From: JAPLJC01 sp052326585
Lineage (GTDB): Bacteria > Desulfobacterota > Desulfobaccia > Desulfobaccales > 0-14-0-80-60-11
Direction: 5' to 3'
DNA: 64,000 nucleotides
NCBI GenBank assembly: GCA_052326585.1
Contig: JBKQLU010000044.1
Span: forward strand, 105,348 to 169,347
Shown: piece after piece, positions 8,744 through 16,391 of the stretch
Layout of the letters: the number at the start of each line of letters is the position of its first letter
Position numbering within the stretch: the stretch's first letter is position 1
Translations under genes and position numbers: made by a program
Notes under the pieces: model-generated
Databases searched by the model: none
Told to the model about the DNA's origin: nothing
What the model saw: only the letters and a program-made list of their open reading frames with translations

Positions 8744-9124
8744 ATGGACGCTAAATCTAAAGATAATCCGCCCCAGGCCCTGTGCAGCGGTTGCTGGTGC
8801 AACCTCTGGACCTTCACGGCGAACACCGCCAGGCGGGCCCAGATCCTGGGCCGCTATACCCTGGCCTGCTGGCAGCAGCAAAAGATCAGGAAAGCCACCC
8901 GCCTCCTGGGCGAAAAGACCTTTCAGGCCCTGGAGCGGGGGGAGGCTAATCCCCTGGTGGCCCCTGAAGTGAGTGAGGCGGTGCAAAAGGCCAAGGACTT
9001 GAAGGAACTCAAAGAGGAGAATTACCAGGCCATCGCCGCCATCCGGGAAAAGATTCGCTCCTCCTGCAGCACTCTGGCCCCGGAGGAACCGCAGGGCGGG
9101 GAGGATAATCCGCCGCTGCCGTAA
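8744..9124 (+). CDS. Hypothetical protein, 126 aa
   Basis: Not recognised. It is preceded by a strong ribosome site (AAGGAGGAA, 8732-8740) and a candidate promoter, so it is probably real. The N-terminus carries CSGCWCNLW, followed by a basic helical stretch (TARRAQILGRYTLACWQQQK) and a charged, coiled-coil-like C-terminal half (KAKDLKELKEENYQAIAAIR). No signal peptide or membrane segment is visible. The CxxCxC cluster could bind a metal, but too few cysteines are present to call a known zinc finger. Confidence 0.6.
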   Translation: MDAKSKDNPPQALCSGCWCNLWTFTANTARRAQILGRYTLACWQQQKIRKATRLLGEKTFQALERGEANPLVAPEVSEAVQKAKDLKELKEENYQAIAAIREKIRSSCSTLAPEEPQGGEDNPPLP

Positions 9125-9243
9125 ACCCGGCCAGCGGTCTGCTGCCGCCCCGGCAATACCCCCGGGGGCCCCCCCGCCTTTGCCTTTGAGCGTCGCGAGG
9201 GCCGGTTTGCGGTTCCCGGAAGCACCGGAAAGGGGACTGGTTT

Positions 9244-9423
9244 ATGCAATGCGAGAAGTGTAAATTCTGGAAATACCTGGAAGGATTTGAGGGAGGATTT
9301 GGGGAATGCCACCGCCATGCCCCCGCGCCGATATGGGGGAGAAAGCCGCCGGATGTCGCCTCCTGGCCCATAACCCACCAAGAAGATTTTTGTGGAGATT
9401 TTAGCGCCCGGATAGATACCTGA
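9244..9423 (+). CDS. Small cysteine-motif protein, 59 aa
   Basis: Starts at ATG 9244 after AAAGGGGA. It begins MQCEKCKFWKY, continues with FGECHRHAPAP, and ends WPITHQEDFCGDFSARIDT. The pattern CxxCxxW, GxCxRxxPxP, WPxTxxxDxCGxF is one I recall from small conserved bacterial proteins of unknown function that probably bind one metal through four cysteines. It is shorter than most gene-finding cut-offs. It sits alone between the 126-aa gene and the convergent mog gene. Confidence 0.65.
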   Translation: MQCEKCKFWKYLEGFEGGFGECHRHAPAPIWGRKPPDVASWPITHQEDFCGDFSARIDT

Positions 9424-9448
9424 AATCGTCGGGGCCGCCTAAAAATCC

Positions 9449-9940
9449 TTAAGGGGCGCCGCACTCCGCCGGGCTGCCGCCCAGTTTCTCCAGGGCGTGG
9501 GGCAGGGCGGGCAGGATGGCGGCCAGGTTTTCCCGGGCCCCCTTGGGGCTGCCGGGGAGGTTGACGATCAGGGTGCAGCCCCGGAGCACCGCCACTCCCC
9601 GGGAGAGCATGGCATGGGGGGTCTTGGCCAGGCCGGCGGCCCGCATGGCCTCGGGCAGGCCCGGCACCTGCCGTTGGGCCACCGCCAGGGTGGCCTCCGG
9701 GGTGAGGTCCCGGGGGCTGAGGCCGGTGCCGCCGGTGGTGAGGATCAGGTCCAGCCGTTCCCGGTCGCACCAGGCCAGCAGTTGGGCGCTGATGGCCTCC
9801 AGCTCGTCAGGGACCACGGCGGTGGCGGCCACCTGGAAAGCTGCGGCCGGCAGCAACCGGGCCAGTTCCGGCCCGGAGGCGTCGTGGCGCTCCCCGGCGT
9901 GCCCCTTATCGCTCACCGTCAGAATCCCTACCCGGAACAT
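9449..9940 (-). CDS. mog: MogA/MoaB-type molybdopterin adenylyltransferase
   Basis: 163 residues. It begins VGILTVSDKG and has the molybdopterin-binding TTGGTGLSPRDLTPEAT motif and NLPGSPKGARENL, all standard for the MogA/MoaB family. It adenylates molybdopterin before metal insertion in the cytoplasm. It overlaps the MOSC gene by 13 bases, forming a two-gene minus-strand unit. The same window encodes two bis-MGD oxidoreductases (52.9-61.0 kb) that would need this cofactor. Confidence 0.9.
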   Translation of the reverse strand: MFRVGILTVSDKGHAGERHDASGPELARLLPAAAFQVAATAVVPDELEAISAQLLAWCDRERLDLILTTGGTGLSPRDLTPEATLAVAQRQVPGLPEAMRAAGLAKTPHAMLSRGVAVLRGCTLIVNLPGSPKGARENLAAILPALPHALEKLGGSPAECGAP

Positions 9941-10395
9941 CTGTTCAAGACCTCGATGGCGTCGCCCACCTGCACCAGCCCTTCCTTAAGCACCCGGGCG
10001 AAGACTCCTTCCCGGGGCATGACGCAGTCCCCCACCAGCTCCCGGATGGCGCAGCCTTTATGGCAGGTCTTGCCGATCTGGGTGATCTCCAGCAGCGCCT
10101 GCGGACCCACCTTAAGAAGGGTCCCCACCGGCAGGGACATCACTTCCAGGCCGGCCACCGTCAGGTTTTCGGCAAAATCCCCCGGGGCCACCGCGGCGCC
10201 CCGGGCCACCATCTTGTCAATGCTGGCCAGCGACAGCAGGCTCACCTGGCGGCAGCCGCCTTCGGCGTGGGCGTCGCCTTCCAGGCCGTGCTCCGCCAAC
10301 AGGCGGGCCGCCGGCACGTTGTGTTTTACCACGCCCTTGCGGTCGCTGAGGGAGACGGCGACAATCCGGCCTGGGGCGATGCGGGGGAATATCAT
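9928..10395 (-). CDS. MOSC-domain protein
   Basis: 155 residues, essentially one MOSC domain: HGLEGDAHAEGGCRQVSLL, GDFAENLTVAGLE and a cysteine in IGKTCHKGCAI, the position used for sulfur carriage. MOSC proteins handle sulfur or molybdenum-cofactor ligands. The pairing with mog makes a role in Moco maturation or sulfuration likely. Confidence 0.88.
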   Translation of the reverse strand: MIFPRIAPGRIVAVSLSDRKGVVKHNVPAARLLAEHGLEGDAHAEGGCRQVSLLSLASIDKMVARGAAVAPGDFAENLTVAGLEVMSLPVGTLLKVGPQALLEITQIGKTCHKGCAIRELVGDCVMPREGVFARVLKEGLVQVGDAIEVLNRCSG

Positions 10396-10509
10396 GGTTT
10401 TATCTCAGGGAAAGACGCCAAGACGCCGGGGATGCTCTCCCCCTGGCTTCCAGGCTAAGCACTTCATTTCTTAAATATGGTAGGTCTCTTTTGGCCCCCC
10501 TGACCCCAG

Positions 10510-10536
10510 CCCTCTCCCCCCGCCGGGGGGAGAGGG
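10510..10536. repeat. Palindromic CCCTCTCCCC-type intergenic repeat
   Basis: A perfect 12-base inverted repeat: CCCTCTCCCCCC, three-base loop, GGGGGGAGAGGG. A degenerate second copy (CCCCTCTCCCCCAATGGGG then GGGTGAGGGGG) follows at about 10561-10600. It lies between the end of the EF-G-like gene and the MOSC start, so it could also end minus-strand transcripts. I recall very similar elements as common dispersed repeats. Confidence 0.5.
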
Positions 10537-10687
10537 AGTATTGCAGGAGTTCCTTCTTTATCCCCTCTCCCCCAATGGGGAACGACACCGGGTGAGGGGG
10601 AATTAATCACTTACCCCCTGCCGATAATAACTACGTTATCGGATTTATGAAATTGGGTACTAGGCTCGGGAACCGGGGGGAAAATTC

Positions 10688-12766
10688 CTACTCCTTCTCC
10701 CTGGCGGCCCTGGCCTCGGCGATGACCTTTTCCGCCAGGTGCGGCGGCACCTCCTCATAGTGGTCGAACTCCATGGTATAGCTGCCGCGGCCGCCGGTTT
10801 TGGAGACCAGATCCGGGGCGTAGAGGAGCACCTCGGCCATGGGGACGTGGGCCATGATCACCTGCATCCGGCCCTGGGCCTCGACCCCCAGAACCCGCCC
10901 CCGGCGGCCGTTGAGGTCGCCGATGATGTCCCCCATATTATCTTCCGGCACGGTGACGCTCAGCTTCATTATGGGCTCCAGCAGGGTGGGCTGGGCCTGC
11001 TCGCAGCCCTTCTTAAAGCCCATGGAGCCGGCGATCTTGAAGGCCATGTCGGAGGAGTCCACATCGTGGAAGGAGCCGTCATAGAGGGTGACCCGGAAGT
11101 CCACCACCGGGAAGCCGGCCAGGATGCCTTCCTGCTTGGCCTCGGTGATGCCCTTTTCCACCGAGGGAATGTACTGCCTGGGTATGGCGCCTCCCACGAT
11201 CTTGTCCACGAATTCGAAGCCGGAGCTCCGGGGGAGAGGATGCAGCTCGATCCAGGTGTCGCCGTATTGGCCCCGGCCCCCGGACTGGCGTTTGTATTTG
11301 CCCTGGACGCGGACGGTGCCCTTGATGGTCTCCCGGTAGGGGATCTTGGGGGCCTTGAGGTTGACCTCGACCCCGAATTTACGCTTCAGCTTTTCGGCAG
11401 TGGCCTCGATGTGCACCGCGCCCACCCCGGAGAGGAGGATCTCTTTGGTTTCGGCGTTGCGGCTGAGGGACAGGGAGGGATCCTCTTCGATGAGCTTGAA
11501 AAAAGAGGAGAAGACCTTGTCCTCCTCCCCCTGCTTCTTGGGCTCCACCGCAAAGGTGACCATGGTCTGGGAAGGCCTCAGGGGCGGCAGCAGGATGGGG
11601 TGGGCTTCGCTAGCCAGGGTGTCGCCGGTCACCGTCTCCTTGAGCTTGGCCACCGCGGCGAAGGCCCCGGGGCCGAGGCTGCTCACGGCCTTCTGGCCCT
11701 TGCCTTCCAGCAGGAAGAGCTGGCCGTACCTTTCCGGGACGGCCCGGTTGACGTTGAACACGGTGGCATCGGCCCTCATGGTGCCGCAGAAGATCCTGAA
11801 GATGGAGAGGCGGCCGGCGTAGGGGTCGGCCACCGTCTTGAAGACCTGGGCCGCCAGGGGGCCGTCCGGGTCCGGCTCCAGCTCCACCCTGGCATCGGTG
11901 CCGGGTTTGCTGCCGGTGATCTTGCCTCTCTCCTCCGGGGCAGGCAGGAAGAGGTTAATGGCGTCCAACAGCAGGCTGGGGCCCAGGTTGGCGGCCGCCG
12001 AGCCGCACAGTACCGGGACGAAGGCCCCCTTGAGGACCCCCTGCTTCAGGCCACGGTAAATCTCCTCCGGAGTGAGCTCCCCTTCTTCCAGGAATTTTTC
12101 GATCAAGGCGTCGTCGCTTTCGGCAGCGTAATTCATCAGATCGCTCCGGAGCTGCGCGGCTTCGTCCTGCAACTCATCGGGGATGGGCCCGCCCGCCTGG
12201 GAGCCGCCCGGCCCCCCGGTGTAGGCCTTCAGATTGATGAGGTCCACCACCCCCTTAAAGCCGGCCTCCTTGCCGATGGGAAGCTGGAGGGGCACGGCCT
12301 GCACTTCCAGGATATCCCTGATACTCTTGAGGGCCGTGGCCAGGTCGGCCCGTTCCCGGTCCAGTTTATTGATAAAGAGCAAGCGGGGCAATTGATAGTG
12401 GTTGGCGGTCTGCCAGACCTTTTCAGTGCCCACCTTGACGCCGTCCACCGCGTCGACCACCACCACCGCCGCGTCCCCCACGTGGAGGACGGCTCGGGCA
12501 TCCGCCAGAAAGTTGTCGTCCCCGGGGGTGTCGGCCAGATAGACGGTATGTTTTTTCCACTGGTAATGATGGAAGGCGCTGGAAATGGTAATCTTGCGTT
12601 TAATTTCCTCAGGTTCGTAGTCGAGGACGGAGGAGCCGTCATCCACCCGCCCCAGCCGGGAAGTGGCCCCGGCGGTGAACAGCAGGGCCTCTGCCAGCGA
12701 GGTCTTGCCGCAGCCGCCGTGCCCGATGAGGACCAGATTGCGGATATTTGCCGTTTTGCCGGACAT
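10688..12766 (-). CDS. fusA2: EF-G paralogue (FusA2-like translational GTPase)
   Basis: 692 residues from the ATG at 12766, chosen because GGAGAG lies just upstream; an in-frame ATG at 12829 lacks a ribosome site. The G domain has G1 GHGGCGKTSLAEALL, G3 DTPGDDNF and G4 NKLDRERAD. Domain IV shows GRGQYGDTWIELHPL, and the C-terminus IIGDLNGRRGRVLGVEAQG is typical of EF-G. G1 and G3 match the EF-G-like class found beside a canonical EF-G rather than the housekeeping factor (which has AHIDAGKTT and DTPGHVDF). A role in ribosome recycling or stress translation is inferred only. Confidence 0.85.
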   Translation of the reverse strand: MSGKTANIRNLVLIGHGGCGKTSLAEALLFTAGATSRLGRVDDGSSVLDYEPEEIKRKITISSAFHHYQWKKHTVYLADTPGDDNFLADARAVLHVGDAAVVVVDAVDGVKVGTEKVWQTANHYQLPRLLFINKLDRERADLATALKSIRDILEVQAVPLQLPIGKEAGFKGVVDLINLKAYTGGPGGSQAGGPIPDELQDEAAQLRSDLMNYAAESDDALIEKFLEEGELTPEEIYRGLKQGVLKGAFVPVLCGSAAANLGPSLLLDAINLFLPAPEERGKITGSKPGTDARVELEPDPDGPLAAQVFKTVADPYAGRLSIFRIFCGTMRADATVFNVNRAVPERYGQLFLLEGKGQKAVSSLGPGAFAAVAKLKETVTGDTLASEAHPILLPPLRPSQTMVTFAVEPKKQGEEDKVFSSFFKLIEEDPSLSLSRNAETKEILLSGVGAVHIEATAEKLKRKFGVEVNLKAPKIPYRETIKGTVRVQGKYKRQSGGRGQYGDTWIELHPLPRSSGFEFVDKIVGGAIPRQYIPSVEKGITEAKQEGILAGFPVVDFRVTLYDGSFHDVDSSDMAFKIAGSMGFKKGCEQAQPTLLEPIMKLSVTVPEDNMGDIIGDLNGRRGRVLGVEAQGRMQVIMAHVPMAEVLLYAPDLVSKTGGRGSYTMEFDHYEEVPPHLAEKVIAEARAAREKE

Positions 12767-13075
12767 TAAACTCTCCTTCCCATTCAGGTGGCCCTCCCAG
12801 CCAGGAAAAGCTCTCCCTGCCCAGGGCAATCTTTTTTAGTTATCAGATTTTTGCGCCAATCTCAAGATACTTTCGGCTCACGGTTTCCGGTTAAAAATAA
12901 TCCCCGGCCGCAGGGCTTCTGAGCAGGGGCTTAGTCAGTCGCGGCCGGCTCTGGTTCCTCCCCTGCACCCAACTCTCTCACACCGGGGTCTTGGGACCGG
13001 GGAGAGGCAAGGTGCGGGGGATATTGACTCTCTTTAAGGGACGCCCCGCACGAGTGGACCCACCTGCGGGCAGCA

Positions 13076-13096
13076 GGGCGGGTTTTAAACCCGCCC
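13076..13096. repeat. REP-like extragenic palindrome
   Basis: Arms GGGCGGGTTT and AAACCCGCCC flank a single central T. The bases around it (CCTGCGGGCAGCAGG before, CGGACACCTGGGTCCG after) are also partly self-complementary, as in REP clusters. Confidence 0.5.
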
Positions 13097-13232
13097 CTAC
13101 CAGGCGGACACCTGGGTCCGTCCCTACCGCAAAGCGGGATAGGTTTTTAAGGGGGCGGGGCGCGGGGGCCTGCCACGGCAACCGGGTTAGGGGCGCGGCC
13201 GGGAACCAAAGTCCTCCCTGGCGCCCCAATGG

Positions 13233-13262
13233 TTGACAGATTCCGGGCCGGTTTGCTATATT
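13233..13262 (+). promoter_or_regulatory. Promoter likely driving tRNA-Pro
   Basis: A consensus TTGACA -35 box (13233-13238) and TATATT -10 box (13257-13262) with an 18-base spacer. Transcription would begin near 13270, about 115 bases before the mature tRNA. Confidence 0.55.
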
Positions 13263-13385
13263 AAAATTTCTGCGGACCTGCCCATGGGAGTTTTTTTGGT
13301 TTCGGTTTAGGGCCCCGCGGCGGTCAGCCGCCGGGATCAGGGGAATTGGCCGGAGGTTCGCGAAGGCTCGCGGATTAGCAAGCGT

Positions 13386-13462
13386 CGGGACGTGGCGCAG
13401 ACTGGTAGCGCACCTGAATGGGGTTCAGGGGGTCGGAGGTTCAAATCCTCTCGTCCCGACCA
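13386..13462 (+). tRNA. tRNA-Pro (anticodon GGG)
   Basis: A 77-base cloverleaf: acceptor CGGGACG pairs perfectly with CGTCCCG. The anticodon stem CCTGA/TCAGG encloses the loop ATGGGGT (anticodon GGG), the T arm contains GGTTCAAATCC, and the end is discriminator A plus encoded CCA. It decodes CCC/CCT. It lies exactly where base composition drops, so its 3' end may be an old integration site. Confidence 0.95.
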
Positions 13463-13935
13463 ATAAATGGCAATAATATAGGCAAGCTATCTAAGGTTGG
13501 CTGGGCTTGCCTTTAATCATTTTTGGCGGTGTGCACATAGTGTGCATGGTTCCCCTTTCAAGACCAAAAATTAACCGGGGGAGACAACTTCACCCGGCCA
13601 CAAAATCAGTTTTGATGATTACACCCTGCAAAAGCTGCGAAACTTCTCCAGTTAGCCTTGCCGCCCCCCTAGAGTGTGAAGGTGATAGACAGGCGGGGCA
13701 CCTTAGTCACCCTTCATGACGCTTCTCGTGCGGCGCTTTTTCCTGGCCGGGTCATAATCCTACATCCATGCCGGCGATGAAGTTCAAGAATACTTTCAAA
13801 AAATCTAGGGGGTGCCTGTTAGGCAGAATCACCCGAAAAATATTTAATCAGGCATGATCCTCGTCACTTAGCCCATCAAGCCTGGGCAGAACTTTTATAA
13901 TGAGCAATTTTTTAAAAAAATTTCTTCAAAAGAGC
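13463..13935. other. Gene-poor region after tRNA-Pro
   Basis: About 470 bases, lower in GC than the preceding 13 kb, with no supportable gene. Beyond the hairpin at 13480-13514 it shows a short dyad (TGTGCACATAGTGTGCATGG near 13532) of unknown meaning. No integrase remnant was recognised. Confidence 0.5.
13480..13514 (+). terminator. Hairpin downstream of tRNA-Pro
   Basis: An 8-base perfect stem (AGGCAAGC / GCTTGCCT) followed by a short T-run, 18 bases after the CCA. It probably ends the tRNA transcript. Confidence 0.5.
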
Positions 13936-13964
13936 TTGACAGATTCTAAAATTATGACTAATCT
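13936..13964 (+). promoter_or_regulatory. Promoter of the riboswitch/PEP-CTERM transcript
   Basis: Consensus TTGACA (13936-13941), a 17-base spacer and TAATCT (13959-13964). The predicted start near 13971 falls directly at the 5' end of the riboswitch aptamer, so promoter and aptamer support each other. Confidence 0.7.
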
Positions 13965-13970
13965 ACTACC

Positions 13971-14052
13971 ACAGTGAAAAGCCAAACCTGCCGCAAGGTA
14001 GGGACGGAAAGCCACGGGTCTTTTAATTCGAGAGAGATAGCCGGGCTGCCCG
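13971..14052 (+). promoter_or_regulatory. GEMM (c-di-GMP-I class) riboswitch aptamer
   Basis: The sequence carries the conserved GEMM-I blocks in order. AAAGCCAAACC is followed by a hairpin CCTGCC-GCAA-GGTAGG with a GNRA tetraloop, then GGGACGGAAAGCCACGGG, a variable P3 hairpin, and GATAGCCGGGCTGCC at the 3' side. GEMM-I RNAs bind c-di-GMP; the Ib subclass known from Geobacter-type bacteria prefers 3',3'-cGAMP. Aligned without gaps to the Vibrio Vc2 aptamer, the specificity position (20) appears to be G, favouring c-di-GMP, but this is a by-eye alignment. The 3' part of the aptamer overlaps a terminator, implying transcriptional control of the PEP-CTERM gene. Confidence 0.88.
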
Positions 14053-14077
14053 GTTGGAGGGGGCAGGCCGGTTTTTT
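14041..14077 (+). terminator. Riboswitch-controlled intrinsic terminator
   Basis: CCGGGCTGCCC (14041-14051) can pair, with one mismatch, with GGGGCAGGCCGG (14060-14071), followed by six T residues. The left arm is also the 3' end of the aptamer, so ligand-bound aptamer and terminator compete for the same bases. Confidence 0.75.
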
Positions 14078-14202
14078 ATTGCCCCTGAATAAAAAGGAAT
14101 AAGGGAGTGACCGGCTGAAGGGATTTATAAAAAGCGAGTTCCCGGATTTTAAGGGAAGGAAAGCGAACAGAGAAGACCAAGCAAGATGAGAAGGAGCACG
14201 CC

Positions 14203-14880
14203 ATGAAGAAAGCGGGAATATTGCTAGCGGTCTTGCTGGTGGTGGTAGGGTTCGCGGCTCAGGCGAATGCAGCTATCATCATCAACCCTGCGAGCGGAGG
14301 CGAGCCGAATCTTTGGGACATCTCCACGGGTTGGGGCTTTACGGTTACCCAAACCCAATTGGAGAACGCCACCACCTCGGAAACCCTGCCCGCAGGCAGT
14401 TACACGGTCATTGATCTTGCCAGGTATGCGGGCAACGACAACGACGGAGGCTTCTACACCGGAATCGGCAGTGTCCCGGCACACACCGCCACCTTGGCCT
14501 CCATCTCGGCCACGGCAGAGGTTGACCCGGACCCCAACGGCTATAATTCGGCGGTAAGCATTACGTTTAACCCAACCTCCACCTTCGGCTTTTATAACAA
14601 AGACATGAGCAACCTTATCCTGGGCACTACCCAGAACCAAAACGCGGGAAGCCAGTCCAATGGATATATCTTCAATCTAGCATCGATCAATCCCGCCTAT
14701 GCCGGTGACTACCTGGTTGCCTTTGAGGATGGCGATGGGCACCCGCCTTTAAACGACATGGACTACAACGACCTCGTGTTCGCGGTGCAGGTCAATGCCG
14801 TCCCGGTCCCTCCCTCTCTGCTCCTCTTCGGCTCCGGCCTCCTGGGGCTGACTGGCTGGAGGTGGTTCCGGAAAAGTTAA
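14203..14880 (+). CDS. PEP-CTERM-sorted, DUF4114-like exported protein
   Basis: 225 residues after an AAGGAG ribosome site. The signal peptide is MKKAGILLAVLLVVVGF with cleavage near ANA. Near the C-terminus, FEDGDG and NDMDYNDLVFAV resemble the acidic DUF4114 motif. The end is a PEP-CTERM-type anchor: VPVPPS, the hydrophobic helix LLLFGSGLLGLTGW, then RWFRKS. Such proteins are handed to an exosortase and end up in the envelope or biofilm matrix; no exosortase gene is in the window. The riboswitch upstream suggests it is made according to cyclic-dinucleotide level, which fits a surface or matrix role. Confidence 0.85.
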   Translation: MKKAGILLAVLLVVVGFAAQANAAIIINPASGGEPNLWDISTGWGFTVTQTQLENATTSETLPAGSYTVIDLARYAGNDNDGGFYTGIGSVPAHTATLASISATAEVDPDPNGYNSAVSITFNPTSTFGFYNKDMSNLILGTTQNQNAGSQSNGYIFNLASINPAYAGDYLVAFEDGDGHPPLNDMDYNDLVFAVQVNAVPVPPSLLLFGSGLLGLTGWRWFRKS

Positions 14881-14905
14881 CCAGCCATCGTCTTCAGCAA
14901 ACTCT

Positions 14906-14935
14906 AAGGCAGGGTCGGAAGGCTCTGCCTTTTTG
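14906..14935 (+). terminator. Intrinsic terminator after the PEP-CTERM gene
   Basis: AAGGCAG pairs with CTGCCTT around a 12-base loop and runs into TTTTT, 26 bases past the stop codon. The riboswitch transcript therefore probably carries only the PEP-CTERM gene. Confidence 0.65.
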
Positions 14936-15592
14936 GTAGGCAACCTATAAAGCAAGATAGAGGAGCACTGGTCTGGACCAACTCTTTTTGCCGTGGCGGT
15001 AAAAATGCCAGGTAAAGTCTGAATATGGGTGGTTTTTGACTCTCTGCTAAGTCTCGAATCATAGCAGTACACTGCTGCTTATCAATTTCCTGATTAGACC
15101 AGTTGCCAAAGGTTAGAGGGCAACCGGGGCAGGTTACAGATGGGGGTTCTGGCCTATAACCTCCTGTCTAGGTTCAGGCAGTTCTCGGTTTGGGGTGAAA
15201 AAGTGGAACGGTCCATCGCCTGGCGTCTGATCAAATTGAGGCCAGAGTTCTTACCAGGCCCGAAGATGATAGGTGCATGTGCCTCAGCCTTTCCCCTGTA
15301 GCGCCACCACCGAGCGCTGCTGGCCAAAGGATTCTTAGGTTTATGAACCATATGGCATCTGGTCGGCGAAGGATTTTTATGCTCTAAACTCTGGAGAAGA
15401 TTGACTTTTCACCCAAATGTGCACTATCATCCATTCCGCGAGAAAATTTGGCTTCGAGAAGGGGACTTTTAGGAAGATTTTACTTGCACAAAGAGGCTCC
15501 AAAACCTTGTTGGGACAGAAATGACTGGAGATGGGGCATAATCTCGCCTTAATAAACCTAAGGCCTTCGGCCTCAAGGAGGAGAACTTAACC
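14936..15592. other. Gene-poor stretch with an IS relic
   Basis: About 650 bases without an intact gene. It contains a degenerate transposase-like reading frame (15140-15301) and, near its right end, a small AGGCC/GGCCT hairpin followed by a strong ribosome site (AAGGAGGAG, 15575-15583) that serves a leader-size reading frame. Confidence 0.5.
15140..15301 (+). pseudogene. Degenerate C-terminal transposase fragment
   Basis: A 53-codon frame reads VLAYNLLSRFRQFSVWGEKV followed by an arginine-rich ERSIAWRLIKLRPEFLPGP. This resembles the C-terminal helix region of DDE transposases of the IS1380/IS4 kind. There is no upstream catalytic domain and the frame stops early. Recognition is by general appearance only. 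Confidence 0.35.
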
Positions 15593-15649
15593 TTGAATAA
15601 AAATAATTTAATTTTAATAATAACCATTACTTATGAGAGATGGGGGTAA
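15593..15649 (+). CDS. Possible 18-aa leader peptide before the sulfotransferase
   Basis: A TTG nine bases after a near-perfect ribosome site (AAGGAGGAG) opens a frame reading MNKNNLILIITITYERWG and ends in TAA one base before the sulfotransferase ATG (15651). The strong site has no other obvious start to serve. It could be a translationally coupled leader, or the broken N-terminus of an older start of the next gene, which is in a different frame. Confidence 0.3.
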   Translation: MNKNNLILIITITYERWG

Positions 15650-15650
15650 A

Positions 15651-16238
15651 ATGAGCGAGGGAGGCGCCGGACAACCCATTATCATCGTCTCTGGGTTGCC
15701 GCGCTCAGGTACTTCTTTGATGATGCAGATGTTAAGCGCTGGCGGTGTGGAGATTTTATCCGATGGCAACCGCGAGGCTGATCCGGACAATCCTAAAGGA
15801 TACTTTGAATACGAGCCAGTTAAATCGTTGCGGAGAGATAACTCATGGCTGAAGGCGGCGGGAGGGAAGGCATGTAAAGTCATCTCTGCCTTGCTTCCTT
15901 ATCTCCATCCGGAATTGAACTATAAGATTATCTTGATGAAGCGTCCCATGGCAGAGGTGTTAGCCTCTCAGCGCCAGATGAGGCAGCGACAGGGAACAGG
16001 CAGAAGCACTGCCAGCGATGGGACCCTGGGAGAACTGTTCTCCAGGCAGCTAGTGCAAACGGAACATTGGTTACAGAACCAACGGAATATGGCGATTCTG
16101 GTGATCCGGTATCGGGACGCGGTTTGGAAACCGGAGGTCACTGCCATTACTGTTGCTCGATTTATCGGTATTCCCTTGGATATTGACGCAATGGGTAAGG
16201 TGGTTGACCCTGCTTTATACCGTAATGTCGACCCTTGA
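15651..16238 (+). CDS. PAPS-dependent sulfotransferase-family protein
   Basis: 195 residues from the ATG at 15651, preferred because GGGGG lies just before it; an in-frame ATG at 15633 lacks a ribosome site. The N-terminus IIIVSGLPRSGTSLMMQML is the 5'-phosphosulfate-binding loop of sulfotransferases, and KIILMKRPMAEVLASQRQM is a plausible 3'-phosphate-binding segment. It is shorter than typical enzymes (about 250-300 aa), so the acceptor domain is minimal. Next to an APS kinase gene and the megasynthases, it probably sulfates a hydroxyl of the cluster's product; the acceptor is unknown. Confidence 0.75.
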   Translation: MSEGGAGQPIIIVSGLPRSGTSLMMQMLSAGGVEILSDGNREADPDNPKGYFEYEPVKSLRRDNSWLKAAGGKACKVISALLPYLHPELNYKIILMKRPMAEVLASQRQMRQRQGTGRSTASDGTLGELFSRQLVQTEHWLQNQRNMAILVIRYRDAVWKPEVTAITVARFIGIPLDIDAMGKVVDPALYRNVDP

Positions 16239-16391
16239 TTGGCCCGAGCGGCGATATTTGTGAAATTTTTTAAACAAGTATTGACTTTGCCCTGACAGAG
16301 CTAAGGACATAATCATATTTTTAAATATGGCATGAAAATTGGTCAATATAATTCGCAGGCGAAGTAACTGGTGCCAAAGGGGTAAGAGACA

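Larger units (their letters stand above)
12767..13385. other. Intergenic region before tRNA-Pro
   Basis: About 620 bases without a supportable gene. It holds an extragenic palindrome (13076-13096) in a stretch rich in GGGCGGG/CCCGCCC words, and the presumed tRNA promoter (13233-13262). No integrase or IS open reading frame is visible. Confidence 0.6.

Noticed and set aside
10739..12769. A 676-codon open frame on the plus strand opposite the EF-G-like gene
   Set aside because: It is the antisense shadow of a GC-rich gene; the protein has no recognisable domain and is low-complexity His/Gly/Val-rich, while the minus strand encodes a clear translational GTPase.
13507..13719. 70-codon plus-strand frame after tRNA-Pro
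   Set aside because: No ribosome site, overlaps the tRNA terminator, and the composition looks random.
16328..16342. Sigma-54-like promoter upstream of cysC (TGGCATGAAAATTGG)
   Set aside because: The -24 GG is present but the -12 element reads TTGG rather than TTGC, and no sigma-54 activator gene or site was seen.
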